From Belnapia sp. F-4-1 (lineage in GTDB: Bacteria > Pseudomonadota > Alphaproteobacteria > Acetobacterales > Acetobacteraceae): a stretch of DNA of 64,000 nt. The position numbers were made by a program, and so were the translations under genes. The notes beneath the pieces are model-generated. The model had not been told where the DNA came from. It saw only the letters and a program-made list of their open reading frames with translations, and searched no databases. Each line of letters opens with the position of its first letter. Position 1 is the stretch's first letter. Below are positions 34,863-43,705 of the stretch, one piece after another. The DNA lies in contig NZ_KN676113.1 of the NCBI RefSeq assembly GCF_000802185.1, positions 1,570,819 through 1,634,818 of the forward strand, in the 5' to 3' direction.

Positions 34863-35573
34863 TCAGGCGACCCTGCGGCCGCAGTCGACGAAGCCTGCGA
34901 ACATGTAGCCGGCGCCGCGCACGGTCTTGATGCAGTCCTGCTGGGCCAGGCCGAGCTTGCGGCGCAGTCGCAGCACGAGATTGTCAACGGTCCGGTCCTC
35001 GGCGCGGAAGGGGCGGCGGAAGACGGCGCGGGCGATGGCATCGCGGCTGATCGGCTTGCCGCGATGCTCGACCAGCAGGCACATCAGGTCGTACTCGGCG
35101 GTGGTGAGGGCGCATTCCGACCCGTCCGGCCGCAGCAGCTGCCGCCGCTGGGGGATCAGCCGCCAGCCATCGACGCCGATCACCGGTTCGGCCTGCACGG
35201 TGCCCCACTCGCCCCGCCGCAGCACGGCGCGGATACGGGCCAGCAGGGCGCGGGGCGGCAGGTCGCGGTCCACCAGGTCGTCGGCGCCGGCCTCCAGCAC
35301 CACGATCTCGCTAAGGTCGTCGCCGCGCTGGGCGAGCATGATGCAGGGGATGACGGAAATCTCGCGGATGCGCCGAAGGGTCTGCAACGCGGTGGCCGGC
35401 TTGTCCCCTTCCCCGAGGAGGATGACGCTCGGCGGACGGTTCTGCAGGCGCGCCAGCAGCGGCTTCGGATCCTGGTGCAATTCGACCGGAAAGCCATGCT
35501 GATCGAAGAAACTGGCCAGCTTGCGGCCAAAGCCGGTGTCCGTTTCGATGATCCCGAGACCCTGCTGTTCCAT
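34863..35573 (-). CDS. OmpR/PhoB-type response regulator with atypical receiver
   Basis: A 236-residue protein: receiver domain (about 1-120) and winged-helix DNA-binding domain (about 130-230; LTTAEYDLMCLLVEHRGKPISRDAI and RTVDNLVLRLRRKLG). In the receiver the phospho-acceptor Asp position is Gly54 (VILLGEGDKP). The usual T and K of the switch (LTAK) are LAQR, and the acidic pair near the N-terminus is ETD. It is therefore unlikely to be phosphorylated in the normal way and may respond to another signal. The start at 35573 has GAGG 6 bases upstream. It precedes manC on the same strand, so it may control polysaccharide genes. Confidence 0.88.
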   Translation of the reverse strand: MEQQGLGIIETDTGFGRKLASFFDQHGFPVELHQDPKPLLARLQNRPPSVILLGEGDKPATALQTLRRIREISVIPCIMLAQRGDDLSEIVVLEAGADDLVDRDLPPRALLARIRAVLRRGEWGTVQAEPVIGVDGWRLIPQRRQLLRPDGSECALTTAEYDLMCLLVEHRGKPISRDAIARAVFRRPFRAEDRTVDNLVLRLRRKLGLAQQDCIKTVRGAGYMFAGFVDCGRRVA

Positions 35574-35618
35574 GCCAATCCTCTACGGCATTCCCGGAGC
35601 CGCCAGCGACCTCGGCCG

Positions 35619-35633
35619 TCAATCAGTGATTGA
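35619..35633. promoter_or_regulatory. Perfect palindrome upstream of the response regulator
   Basis: TCAATCA-G-TGATTGA is a 15-base odd palindrome, 46 bases before the response-regulator start in an AT-richer intergenic region (35574-35746). It looks like a binding site, perhaps for the regulator itself. There is only one copy. Confidence 0.45.
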
Positions 35634-35746
35634 TGCAGCGCCATAGTGTGCAGCGCAGCACGACTTGTCACGCCTGAAATCGTATTCCGAGTTTCCTCAA
35701 TGGACTGTTACCGAACCCGGGGTTGAGCACAGATTCGTGAATGAAG

Positions 35747-36985
35747 TTATGGCAAGGTTGGCCGCCGACCCGCGGCGACGGCATCGATCAGCGCCAGGTG
35801 CTGCGGCAGGCAGACGCTGTCGAGGTCGTAATGCTCCACCGCGGTGCGCCGCGCCGCCTCCCGCAGAGGTGCGTGGGCCGCCGGGTCCTCGAGCGCCCGC
35901 ACCACCGTCTCCGCCACCTGGTCCGGCGAGAAGAAATCGACCAGCAGCCCGTTCCGTCCATGCTCGATCACCTCTTGCACCGGGGCGGTGGCGGAGCCGA
36001 TGACGAGGCAGCCGAGCGACATGCTCTCCAGCATCGACCAGGACAGGACGAAGGGGTAGGTCAGGTAGACATGGGCCATGCTGAGGCTGAGCAGGCCGAG
36101 CAGCGTCTCATGCGGCACCTTGCCAGTGAAATGCACCCGTGAGAGGTCCAGCCGGTCGCCCAGTTCGGCCAGCAGCACCGCCTTCCAGCTCTCGCCCTCG
36201 CGCGGCTTGCTGCCGTAATGCGGGTCGTCCCCGCCGACCAGCACCACCTGCGCCGCCGGCCGCCGTGCCAGGATTTCCGGCAGGGCCCGCATGAAGACAT
36301 GGAAGCCGCGGTAGGGCTCGAGCCCGCGCGCGACAAAGGTCACCACCTCGTCGCCCTCGGCGAGGGTGCAGCCATCGGCCAGGGTGATCCGCACCCCCTT
36401 CCGCCGGCGGATGGCATGGGTATCGACCCCTTCATGCACCACCGAGATGCGCTCGCGGGCCCAGTCGGGGAAGCGGCTGGCCTGCCATTGCGTCGGCGTC
36501 TGCCCCCAATCCGCCACCTGGAGCGAGACCAGGTGATTGGCGTTGAGGATGCGCACCCGGCAGGCATCGTCCATCGAGACCTGCCCCGGCGGGTCGAAGC
36601 CGACATCGGCGCCGGTCGAGTGGTAGTAGAACTCCCAGTAGTAGAGCAGCTTCGTCTCCGGCCAGACGTCGCGGAGGAAGAGGCCCTCCCCCCAGCCGGG
36701 ATGGCAGCAGACGATGTCCGGGGTGAAGCCCCGCTCCTTCAAGGTGATCGCCGCCCGCGCCGCCTGCTGGCCGCGATAGACAGCGTTCTCGAAGCGCCGG
36801 ACATAGCGGTGCGTCTCCTTGGCCCCGGCATGCGGGGCCTTGTAGCGGAGGTGCTGGACACCCGGCAGCGGCTCCGCGGCGTTCTCCCCGAGGCCGATCA
36901 CCTGCATCCCGGGCCGCCGGGCCAGCGCGCGGGCGACGTGGCGGTACTGCGCCGGGAAATTCTGGTGGACGAAGAGCACGCGCAT
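35747..36985 (-). CDS. Family 4 glycosyltransferase
   Basis: A 412-residue GT-B protein starting MRVLFVHQNFPAQYRHVARAL. The middle holds YYWEFYYHSTGADVGFDP and the linker EGVDTHAIRRRKG. The donor site is MLESMSLGCLVIGSATAPVQEVIEHGRNGLLVDFF. This N-terminus is seen in GT4 enzymes of capsule and exopolysaccharide synthesis. The acidic E-x7-E equivalent is in LESMSLGCLVI. It stands upstream of the response regulator and manC on the same strand, so all three may serve one GDP-mannose-dependent polymer. The start is ATG 36985; the frame runs open to 37351 without a better start. Confidence 0.85.
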   Translation of the reverse strand: MRVLFVHQNFPAQYRHVARALARRPGMQVIGLGENAAEPLPGVQHLRYKAPHAGAKETHRYVRRFENAVYRGQQAARAAITLKERGFTPDIVCCHPGWGEGLFLRDVWPETKLLYYWEFYYHSTGADVGFDPPGQVSMDDACRVRILNANHLVSLQVADWGQTPTQWQASRFPDWARERISVVHEGVDTHAIRRRKGVRITLADGCTLAEGDEVVTFVARGLEPYRGFHVFMRALPEILARRPAAQVVLVGGDDPHYGSKPREGESWKAVLLAELGDRLDLSRVHFTGKVPHETLLGLLSLSMAHVYLTYPFVLSWSMLESMSLGCLVIGSATAPVQEVIEHGRNGLLVDFFSPDQVAETVVRALEDPAAHAPLREAARRTAVEHYDLDSVCLPQHLALIDAVAAGRRPTLP

Positions 36986-37136
36986 GCTTCGGTCGATCCT
37001 GTCGGCGGTCACGGGGGCGTGGGGTCCGCTCATGCCCGATCGCCAGGGGCAGGGCAAACGCTGCGTGCCGTCTCGCGCCGCCCTGCTGCACAAATCCGCG
37101 GGCCAGGGCAACAATCGGCATCGCCAGGCATTACGC

Positions 37137-37421
37137 ATGTGCATGGAAGCCGCCCGTCCCAGGACCGACTGGTCCGTCCTCTCCACCCTCCTCCGCTTGG
37201 CCCAGCGCGAGGGCTGGCGCGTGGAATTCGAGGCCGACCAGGTGGAGGTCTCGAGCCGCCGCGCCAGGCCGGGGGTCATCGTCCTGCCCTCCCGCCTCAT
37301 CCGCCACGCGCGGGCGAGCGGCTGGCAGGAGGCCATCGCCCCGGGCCGCATCGGCCTCCGCCACCCGGCGGTGCGCCAGGCGGTAACGCTGCGTCTCGGC
37401 GAAGGCGGCGGGGCGGGCTAA
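37137..37421 (+). CDS. Small conserved-looking hypothetical protein
   Basis: A 94-residue basic protein with no signal peptide or membrane segment. Its pattern of alternating helices and strands (VLSTLLRLAQREGWRVEFEADQVEVSS, then RRARPGVIVLPSRLIRHARASG) suggests a folded small domain. ATG 37143 is an alternative start. No family is recognised. It is 34 bases upstream of the CinA-domain gene on the same strand, so the two may be co-transcribed. Confidence 0.55.
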   Translation: MCMEAARPRTDWSVLSTLLRLAQREGWRVEFEADQVEVSSRRARPGVIVLPSRLIRHARASGWQEAIAPGRIGLRHPAVRQAVTLRLGEGGGAG

Positions 37422-37455
37422 GCTCTCCGGAACCACGCCAGGGTCCGGAGCCGCC

Positions 37456-38229
37456 ATGACCAACAATCCCACCGCCTGCCTGCTCATCATCGGCAACGAG
37501 GTCCTCTCGGGCCGGACCCGCGACGCCAACCTGCAGCACCTGGCGACCCGCCTCGGCGAGCTCGGCATCCCGATGCGCGAGGCCCGCGTCATCCCCGACG
37601 TGCCGGAGACGATCATCGCCACGGTGAACGAGTGCCGGGCGCGCTTCACCCATGTCTTCACCACGGGCGGCATCGGCCCGACGCATGACGACATCACCAG
37701 CGAGTGCATCGCCCGCGCCTTCGGCGTGCCCTGGGAGGTGCATGAGGAGACGCGCGCCATCATGGCGGCCGACTACGCCCGGCGCGACCCGCCGGTCGAG
37801 TTCAACGAGGCCCGCCTGCGCATGGCGACACTGCCCCGCGGCGCGGTGCCCATCCGCTGCGCGGAAACGACGGCACCCGGCTTCAGCATGGGCAATGTCC
37901 ATGTGATGGCCGGCGTGCCGCGTATCATGCGCTCGATGTTCGATGCGCTGGCCCCCACCCTCGAGCGTGGCAGGCCGATCCTTTCCCACACCGTCCATGC
38001 CGATTACGTCTATGAGGGCCAGATCGCGGCGGGGCTGACGGCGATCCAGCAGCAGCACCCGGCGCTCGACCTCGGCAGCTATCCCTACTACCGCGGCAAG
38101 GGCGGCGGCGTCGCGCTCGTCGCCAAGGGCACCGAGGCCGAGGCGGTGGAGGCCGCGGCCCGCGCGATGTTGGCCCTGCTGGCGCAATTCGGCGAGGCAC
38201 GCGAGGGCGAGCCGCCGCCGGAGGGCTGA
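37456..38229 (+). CDS. CinA N-terminal/molybdopterin-binding domain protein
   Basis: A 257-residue protein consisting of the MoCF-biosynthesis fold found at the N-terminus of CinA. It has IIGNEVLSGRTRDANLQHLA, FTTGGIGPTHDDITSE and MAGVPRIMRSMFD. It lacks the C-terminal nicotinamide-nucleotide amidase domain of full-length CinA. Family members are suggested to act as ADP-ribose pyrophosphatases or to bind molybdopterin; neither is proven here. The C-terminus is about 80 residues beyond the core domain. Confidence 0.85.
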   Translation: MTNNPTACLLIIGNEVLSGRTRDANLQHLATRLGELGIPMREARVIPDVPETIIATVNECRARFTHVFTTGGIGPTHDDITSECIARAFGVPWEVHEETRAIMAADYARRDPPVEFNEARLRMATLPRGAVPIRCAETTAPGFSMGNVHVMAGVPRIMRSMFDALAPTLERGRPILSHTVHADYVYEGQIAAGLTAIQQQHPALDLGSYPYYRGKGGGVALVAKGTEAEAVEAAARAMLALLAQFGEAREGEPPPEG

Positions 38230-38285
38230 CAAAGCTCGATCGCCGAAGGTCGGCGCGGCCGGAGGCATGAACGGGCAACCGAGAA

Positions 38286-39254
38286 TTACCCCACGAACCG
38301 CGCCAACCGCACCGCCGTCTGCCCCGGCATGGTCCGGAGGCTCGGCATCACCAGCAGGCAGTCGTCATGCGGCGAGCGGATCTCCGCCTCGCCGTCGAGG
38401 GCGATGAGCGTGTTCCGTCGCTTCACCACCTCGCCGCCACGGAAGGCCTGGACGAAGGCGAAGGCGGATGTGCGCGCCGCAACCGTGCGCGTCACCTCGG
38501 CGAGGCGAGGCTTCGCCGGCGCGGCCGGCGGCGCCAGCACTGGATGCTCCGGCGCCACCACGCCACTCGCCCGGAGCAGCGCGGCGCCCGAGGCCTCCAT
38601 CGTGGCGATCGTCGCCGTCTCCCAGTGCGAGCCGGCCTCGACCAGGATCGCGGCGCGCCGGCTGAGCGGCCCATAGTCGATCAGCCGCCTGCCGCTCGCA
38701 TGGCCTTGGTCGGAAACGACGAGTGGCGGCACGCCGAGGCCGAGCGCCAGCTCCGCCGCCCGCGCCGACCGCCCGACGAGCATCAGCGGGTCCGAGGGCC
38801 AGAGCATCGAATGCAGGTCGAACAGGATGTCCACGTCATCGAAGAAGGGCCGCAGCACGCGCGCCCGGCGCAGCTCGGTGGAGCGGCGGCCGCCCTCCAG
38901 CGTCTCCTCGTCCCAGAGCCGGTTCATGTCCTCGTCGAGGAAGCGGCTGGCCGTCGGGTCCGCCGGGTCGAAGCGGGCATAGGCATCGACATTGGCGAAG
39001 ACGAGGGACAGCCGCCCCCGCACCGGCCGCAGCCCGGCGCGCAGCCAGCGGTCGAGCACCACGGCGCCGGCAATCTCGTTGCCATGCATCAGCGCGACCA
39101 CGGCGACATGTGGCCCCGGCGCCTCGGCGGCGAAGCTCCAGACCCCCGGCAGCGCATTGCCGCCGAGGAAGGGGCGCAGGTCCGGCGCGGCGATCTGCAC
39201 CTCGAGGCGCAGCAGGCCGGAGCCGCCCTGAACCGGAGGCGAAGTGCGCGGCAT
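38286..39254 (-). CDS. AstE/aspartoacylase-family zinc deacylase
   Basis: A 322-residue succinylglutamate-desuccinylase/aspartoacylase-fold protein. Zinc ligands are HGNE (His57, Glu60) and a downstream His in ILFDLHSML; the catalytic Glu is probably in ILVEAGSHWE. It should hydrolyse an N-acyl amino acid or related amide. The start is ATG 39254, with GGCGGGG about 5 bases upstream; GTG 39260, overlapping the M20 stop (GTGA), is the alternative. It follows an M20 deacetylase gene in the same operon, which fits a pathway acting on acylated amino acids. Confidence 0.8.
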   Translation of the reverse strand: MPRTSPPVQGGSGLLRLEVQIAAPDLRPFLGGNALPGVWSFAAEAPGPHVAVVALMHGNEIAGAVVLDRWLRAGLRPVRGRLSLVFANVDAYARFDPADPTASRFLDEDMNRLWDEETLEGGRRSTELRRARVLRPFFDDVDILFDLHSMLWPSDPLMLVGRSARAAELALGLGVPPLVVSDQGHASGRRLIDYGPLSRRAAILVEAGSHWETATIATMEASGAALLRASGVVAPEHPVLAPPAAPAKPRLAEVTRTVAARTSAFAFVQAFRGGEVVKRRNTLIALDGEAEIRSPHDDCLLVMPSLRTMPGQTAVRLARFVG

Positions 39255-39256
39255 GC

Positions 39257-40414
39257 TCACCCCGCCAGCGTGCCTGCCAGGCGCCCGAGGAAGCCAAGGC
39301 AGGAGTCGATCTCGCTGTCGGCCACCCATTCCTCCGGCTGATGCGCCTGGGCAATGTGCCCGGGTCCGCAGACGATGGTGGGGATGCCGGCGCGTTGGTA
39401 AACCCCTGCCTCCGTCCCATAGCTGACGCGGCCGGCGGCATTGCGCCCGGTCAGCCGCTGCACCAGCAGGGTGAGCGGCGCATCCTCGGCGAGGTCGAGC
39501 GGCGGCAGCACGGAGCGCGGCGCGATCCGCAGCTCGGCCGCGGGGTGCACCGCGCGCAGCGGCGGCATCGCCTCGGTCTCCATGAAGGTCTGGAATTCGG
39601 CGAGCACCGCCTCGGCATCGTCGCCCGGCACCGAGCGCACCTCGAAGGTCATCTCGGCACGGTCCGGCACGATGTTGAGGATGCTGCCGGCGCGGAAGGT
39701 GCCGACATGCACCGTGGTGAAGGGCGGCTCGAACCCCTCCGCCCGCCGCCCGAGCTTCGCTAACAGCCGCGCCCGGCGGGCGAGGAAGGCGGCGCCCTCG
39801 GCGGCGGCATGGAGTGCGTTGGCCGTCTCGGTGGCACGCGAGGAATGGCCGGAAAGGCCCGTCACGGTGACATCCCAGCTGGCATAGCCCTTGTGCCCGA
39901 CCACCGGCGCCATCCCCGTCGGCTCGCCGACGATGCAGACGCCGGGCAGCGGGTCGGGCTCCAGCTCCGTGACCAGACGCCAGGCCCCGGCGGCATTGGT
40001 TTCCTCGTCATGCGTCAGCCAGAGATGCACGGGCCGCTGCAAGTCCATCGCGGCGAACTCCGGCATCATGGCGATGGCGCAGGCGGCGAAGCCCTTCATG
40101 TCGCTGGTGCCGCGGCCGATCAGCCGGCCGGCCTCGCGCCGCAACCGGAAGGGGTCGGCCTTCCAGTCCTGCCCATCCACCGGCACGCAATCGACATGCG
40201 CCGAGAGCGCCACGCCGCCTGCCACGCGCGGCCCGACCATGGCGTAGAGATTGGCCTTGCGGCCTTCCGCATCGAGCGTGACGCGGCTGGCGATGCCATG
40301 CGCCGCCAGCCACGCCTCCACATCGCGGATCAGATCGAGATTGCTGTTGCGGCTGGTGGTGTCGAAGGCCACCAGCCGGTCGAGCAGCCCCAGTGCCTCG
40401 CCGAGCTGCATCAT
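39257..40414 (-). CDS. M20-family acetylornithine deacetylase-like (ArgE) peptidase
   Basis: A 385-residue M20 enzyme. Metal-binding motifs include LSAHVDCVPVDGQDW, GRGTSDMKGFAAC, the catalytic Glu pair in THDEETNAAGAW and a late His in CGPGHIAQAHQPEEW. The dimerisation domain lies between about residues 175 and 285. This pattern is that of ArgE, which removes acetyl from N-acetylornithine, but close paralogues act on other N-acyl amino acids. The start is ATG 40414 because GGGAG lies 8 bases upstream; ATG 40429 has no site. It overlaps or nearly overlaps the AstE-like gene downstream. Confidence 0.87.
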   Translation of the reverse strand: MMQLGEALGLLDRLVAFDTTSRNSNLDLIRDVEAWLAAHGIASRVTLDAEGRKANLYAMVGPRVAGGVALSAHVDCVPVDGQDWKADPFRLRREAGRLIGRGTSDMKGFAACAIAMMPEFAAMDLQRPVHLWLTHDEETNAAGAWRLVTELEPDPLPGVCIVGEPTGMAPVVGHKGYASWDVTVTGLSGHSSRATETANALHAAAEGAAFLARRARLLAKLGRRAEGFEPPFTTVHVGTFRAGSILNIVPDRAEMTFEVRSVPGDDAEAVLAEFQTFMETEAMPPLRAVHPAAELRIAPRSVLPPLDLAEDAPLTLLVQRLTGRNAAGRVSYGTEAGVYQRAGIPTIVCGPGHIAQAHQPEEWVADSEIDSCLGFLGRLAGTLAG

Positions 40415-40480
40415 TTCATTGTCTCCCATCCGGCAGTCTATACGGGGTGGCGAAGCCGGCAATCCGGGGAGGGCTGTGGC

Positions 40481-42037
40481 ATGGATCAAGGCAGGGGACC
40501 ACGCATCGCGGTGCTCGGGCTGCATCTCGAGGCGAATGCCTTCGCCCCGCCCACGACGCTCGAGGATTTCGCCCGCCAATGCCTGGTGCGCGGCGACGAG
40601 ATCACGCGTCTCGCCCGTGCCGAGGCGAGCCACCTGCCGGCCGAGATCGGCGGCTTCTACGGGCGGATGGATGCAGCAGGCCCCTGGCAGCCGGTGCCCA
40701 TCCTCGTCGCCGCTGCGCCGCCCGGCGGGCCCATCGAGCAGGCGGTCCTGCTCGACTTCCTCGACGAGACCGGCCGCGGCCTCGCCGCCGCCCTGCCGCT
40801 CGACGGCGTCTACATCGCCAGCCACGGCGCTTCCTCCGCCACCGGCGACGAGGACAGCGACGGCACGCTCGCCGCCCTGGTGCGCCGCATCCTCGGTCCC
40901 GCCATACCGGTGGTGTGCAGCCATGACCTTCACTGCAATGTGAGCGAACGTCTGGTCGATGCCGTCGACGCGCTGGTCGTCTACCGCACCAACCCGCATG
41001 TCGACATGGCCGAGCGCGCCGCCGACTGCGCCGACCTGCTGCATGACATGTTAGGTGGCGCGCGCATGGCGAAGGCCTTCCGCCGCCTGCCGCTGACCCC
41101 GCCTTCCGTCACCCTGCTGACCGCCGCCGGCCCCTATGCCGAGGCGATCCAGGCCGCCGAGGCGCTGATGCGCGAGGACCAGCGCATCGCCAATGCCTCG
41201 GTCGCCGCCGGCTTCGTCTTCTCCGACCTGCCGAAGTGCGGGATGACGGTGACTGTCACCGCACGCGACGGCGATGCCGCGGCGGCCGAGGCCGCGGCGC
41301 AGGCCCTCGCCGACCGGGTCTGGGCCGAGCACCTTCGCTACCGCCGCGACCTGACCCCGCTCGACGAGGCGGTGCGGATGGCCGTCGCGGCGGGCGAAGG
41401 CCGGGCGCCGCCCGTGCTGCTCGCCGATGTTGCCGACAATCCGGGGGGCGGCGGCCGCGGCAGCACCACCTTCATCCTGCAGGCCCTGCACGAGGCCGGC
41501 GCAACGGGCGCCGTCGCCGGCGTGTTGGTCGACCCGGCGCTGGCCGCCGAGGCGCATGCGCTGGGCGAGGGCGCCGCCTTCGACGCCGTCTTCAACCGGG
41601 TGGAAAGCGGGTTCAGCCGCCGCTTCACCGCCCCAGCCCGGGTGCTGGCGCTGCGCGACGGACAGGGGCTCGGCCGCCGCGGCATCATGGCCGGCCGGCG
41701 CTTCGACCTCGGCCCCTCGGCACTGCTGGAGCTCGGCGGCTCCGGCCTGCGTGTCGTCGTCGGCTCGCTCCGCCGCCAGCTCGCCGAGCCGCGCATGCTG
41801 GAGATGCACGGCATCGACATCGCCACGCTGCGCTGCCTTGTGGTGAAGAGCCGCGGCCATTTCCGCGCCGGCTTCGACGAGCATTTCCCTGACGCGCGAA
41901 TCATCGAGGTCGATGTCCCCGGCCTCACCAGCCCGGTGCTGGCGAATTTCGCCTGGCGGCGCCTACCCCGGCCGGTCTTCCCGATCGATGCCGAGGTCCG
42001 CTACGGCTCGACCATCCCGCCGACCCAGGCGCAGTAG
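40481..42037 (+). CDS. M81-family metallopeptidase (MlrC-like)
   Basis: A 518-residue protein. Conserved segments are RIAVLGLHLEANAFAP, IASHGASSATGDEDSDG, VVCSHDLHCNVSERL and the C-terminal DNPGGGGRGSTTFILQAL and VVKSRGHFRAGF. The His and Asp residues in these probably bind zinc. MlrC, the founding member, opens linearised microcystin, but most relatives occur in amino-acid or peptide catabolic loci. GGGGAGG lies 8 bases before ATG 40481. It diverges from the M20 gene by 66 bases, and its last 37 bases overlap the convergent MBL gene. Confidence 0.87.
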   Translation: MDQGRGPRIAVLGLHLEANAFAPPTTLEDFARQCLVRGDEITRLARAEASHLPAEIGGFYGRMDAAGPWQPVPILVAAAPPGGPIEQAVLLDFLDETGRGLAAALPLDGVYIASHGASSATGDEDSDGTLAALVRRILGPAIPVVCSHDLHCNVSERLVDAVDALVVYRTNPHVDMAERAADCADLLHDMLGGARMAKAFRRLPLTPPSVTLLTAAGPYAEAIQAAEALMREDQRIANASVAAGFVFSDLPKCGMTVTVTARDGDAAAAEAAAQALADRVWAEHLRYRRDLTPLDEAVRMAVAAGEGRAPPVLLADVADNPGGGGRGSTTFILQALHEAGATGAVAGVLVDPALAAEAHALGEGAAFDAVFNRVESGFSRRFTAPARVLALRDGQGLGRRGIMAGRRFDLGPSALLELGGSGLRVVVGSLRRQLAEPRMLEMHGIDIATLRCLVVKSRGHFRAGFDEHFPDARIIEVDVPGLTSPVLANFAWRRLPRPVFPIDAEVRYGSTIPPTQAQ

Positions 42038-42810
42038 CGCTCCGCCGAACAGGCGAGCGCCGCCTTGGCGCCCGTGACGATCTCCCGCTCATGGAAGGCG
42101 CCGTAGATCGCGTCGAAGCCGAGCCGGTCGCAATAGTGCGCCATCCGCCGCACCTCGGCCGGCGGCAGCGGGATCAGGCAGGGATAGCTCCGCATGAAGC
42201 CGAGGTGCCGCCGGTCCGGCAGCACCTGCAGGATGTCGCCCGAGAGCAGCGCGCCCTCCCCGGCCGACCAATGGGCGATGGTCCCTCCGGCGAAATGCCC
42301 GCCGAGCCGGTGCAGCGTCACCCCCGGCAGCACCGGCTGCGCATCCCCCTCCCAGTAGCGGAGGCAGGGATTGGGCCGCATCACATGCTGCCGGTCATCG
42401 GCATGCAGCCAGACCGGCACGCCGAAGGCGCGGCCCCAGTCCACCATGGTCGAGTAGTAGTGCGGATGGCTGATGGCGATGCTCGCCAGCCCGCCGAGCC
42501 CCCGGATGATCGCCTCTGTCGCCCCGTCGAGCAGGGCGATGCAGTCCCAGAGCAGGTTGCCCCCCGGCGTCCGCACCAGCAGCGCCCGCTGGCCGATGCC
42601 AAGCGCCGGCACCGTCTGCACGGCGAGCAGATCCGGCGCCAGCTGCCGCCAGGCATTGCTGTGGCCACCGCGGATCGCCTCCAGCACCGTCCAGGACTGG
42701 CCGCGGGCCGGGACGAATTGCCGCTCATCCTCGCAGATCGGGCATTGCGCGGGCGGCGCCGCGCTCTCGGCGAACTGGACGGTGCAGGCCTGGCAGATGA
42801 AGTGCGGCAC
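42001..42810 (-). CDS. Metallo-beta-lactamase-fold protein with N-terminal zinc ribbon
   Basis: A 269-residue protein. The N-terminal 26 residues carry CxxC...CPIC (Cys6, Cys9, Cys23, Cys26), a zinc-ribbon or rubredoxin-like knuckle. The rest is an MBL fold with SHPHYYSTMVDWG, HFAGGTIAHW and LLSGDIL. The standard HxHxDH metal motif is reduced to HPHYYS, so the Asp and second His are missing and the metal site must differ or be incomplete. Its substrate is unknown. It ends 3 bases... within the M81 coding region (37-base convergent overlap) and lies 3 bases downstream of the DsbA-like gene. Confidence 0.8.
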   Translation of the reverse strand: MPHFICQACTVQFAESAAPPAQCPICEDERQFVPARGQSWTVLEAIRGGHSNAWRQLAPDLLAVQTVPALGIGQRALLVRTPGGNLLWDCIALLDGATEAIIRGLGGLASIAISHPHYYSTMVDWGRAFGVPVWLHADDRQHVMRPNPCLRYWEGDAQPVLPGVTLHRLGGHFAGGTIAHWSAGEGALLSGDILQVLPDRRHLGFMRSYPCLIPLPPAEVRRMAHYCDRLGFDAIYGAFHEREIVTGAKAALACSAERYCAWVGGMVEP

Positions 42811-42813
42811 CGC

Positions 42814-43542
42814 TCAGCCCCCCCGCCGCGCCTCCGCCACCATCCGCTCCAGCGTGGCGAGGTCGACGGCGCCCGGCACCAGCGCCTCGCCGATGACCAG
42901 CGCCGGCGTGCCCTCGATCCGCAGCGCCTGGGCAAGGCGGATATTGCCGTTCAGCCGCGCCTGGATGCCGGCATCGTCCATGTCCCGCCGCAGCCGCGCC
43001 CAGTCGAGCCCGGCCCGCTCCGCCTCGCGCCGCAGCACCGGCTCGGCCGGCTCCTCGCGCAGCTTCATCAGCGCATCGTGCAGCTCGGCATACTTGCCTT
43101 GGCGCTGCGCCGCGATCAGCGCGCGGCTGGCCAGCACGCTGTTCGGGCCGAGGATCGGCAGGTCCTTCAGCACCAGCCGCACGTCGCGCTGGCGGCGCAG
43201 CAGCTGCTCCATCGCCGGCTGCATCTGCTTGCAATAGCCGCAGCGGGCGTCGAAGAACTCGACGATGGTGACGGCGCCCTGCGGGTTGCCCTTCACTGGG
43301 TCCGCCGGGTCGCGGAACAGCGCCTCGCCCTGGCTGGCGATGGCCTGACGCACCGCCCCCGCGCGCTCGCTCTGCTCCGCCTGGTCCGCCGCGGCCATGG
43401 CCTCGCGGAGGATGGTCGGGTCCCGCACCAGCGCCTCGCGCAGGATGGTGACGATCTCCCGCCGCTGCTCGGGCGTGAAGCCCTGGGCCACGGCGGTGCC
43501 CACCAGGCCGAGGGCCACCAGGGCGACGAGGATGCGTTTCAA
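42814..43542 (-). CDS. DsbA-family thiol:disulfide oxidoreductase
   Basis: A 242-residue periplasmic protein with a signal peptide ending TAVAQG. A helical N-terminal extension (about residues 22-80) precedes the thioredoxin fold, whose redox site is CGYC (Cys101, Cys104) in VEFFDARCGYCKQMQPAM. A cis-Pro loop is seen in EGTPALVIG. The extension and layout match the Com1/ScsC-like group. It probably oxidises or isomerises disulfides of envelope proteins. It is 3 bases upstream of the MBL gene in one operon. Confidence 0.9.
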   Translation of the reverse strand: MKRILVALVALGLVGTAVAQGFTPEQRREIVTILREALVRDPTILREAMAAADQAEQSERAGAVRQAIASQGEALFRDPADPVKGNPQGAVTIVEFFDARCGYCKQMQPAMEQLLRRQRDVRLVLKDLPILGPNSVLASRALIAAQRQGKYAELHDALMKLREEPAEPVLRREAERAGLDWARLRRDMDDAGIQARLNGNIRLAQALRIEGTPALVIGEALVPGAVDLATLERMVAEARRGG

Positions 43543-43705
43543 GCGGGCAGTCTCCCGAGGATCGCCGCCAGTCTAGCCCGGCGCCCCGGAATCAACACCG
43601 GTTGCCGCTGATGACGAAGGCGTTTATGGCCGCCCCAGGATCGGCGCGGCGCGCGGGGGCAGGCCCTGGCCCCACGCCGCCTCGACAGGGGGACCAGGCA
43701 ACAGC

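Noticed and set aside
40415-40429. Upstream ATG for the M20 deacetylase
   Set aside because: No Shine-Dalgarno precedes it, whereas GGGAG stands 8 bases before ATG 40414.
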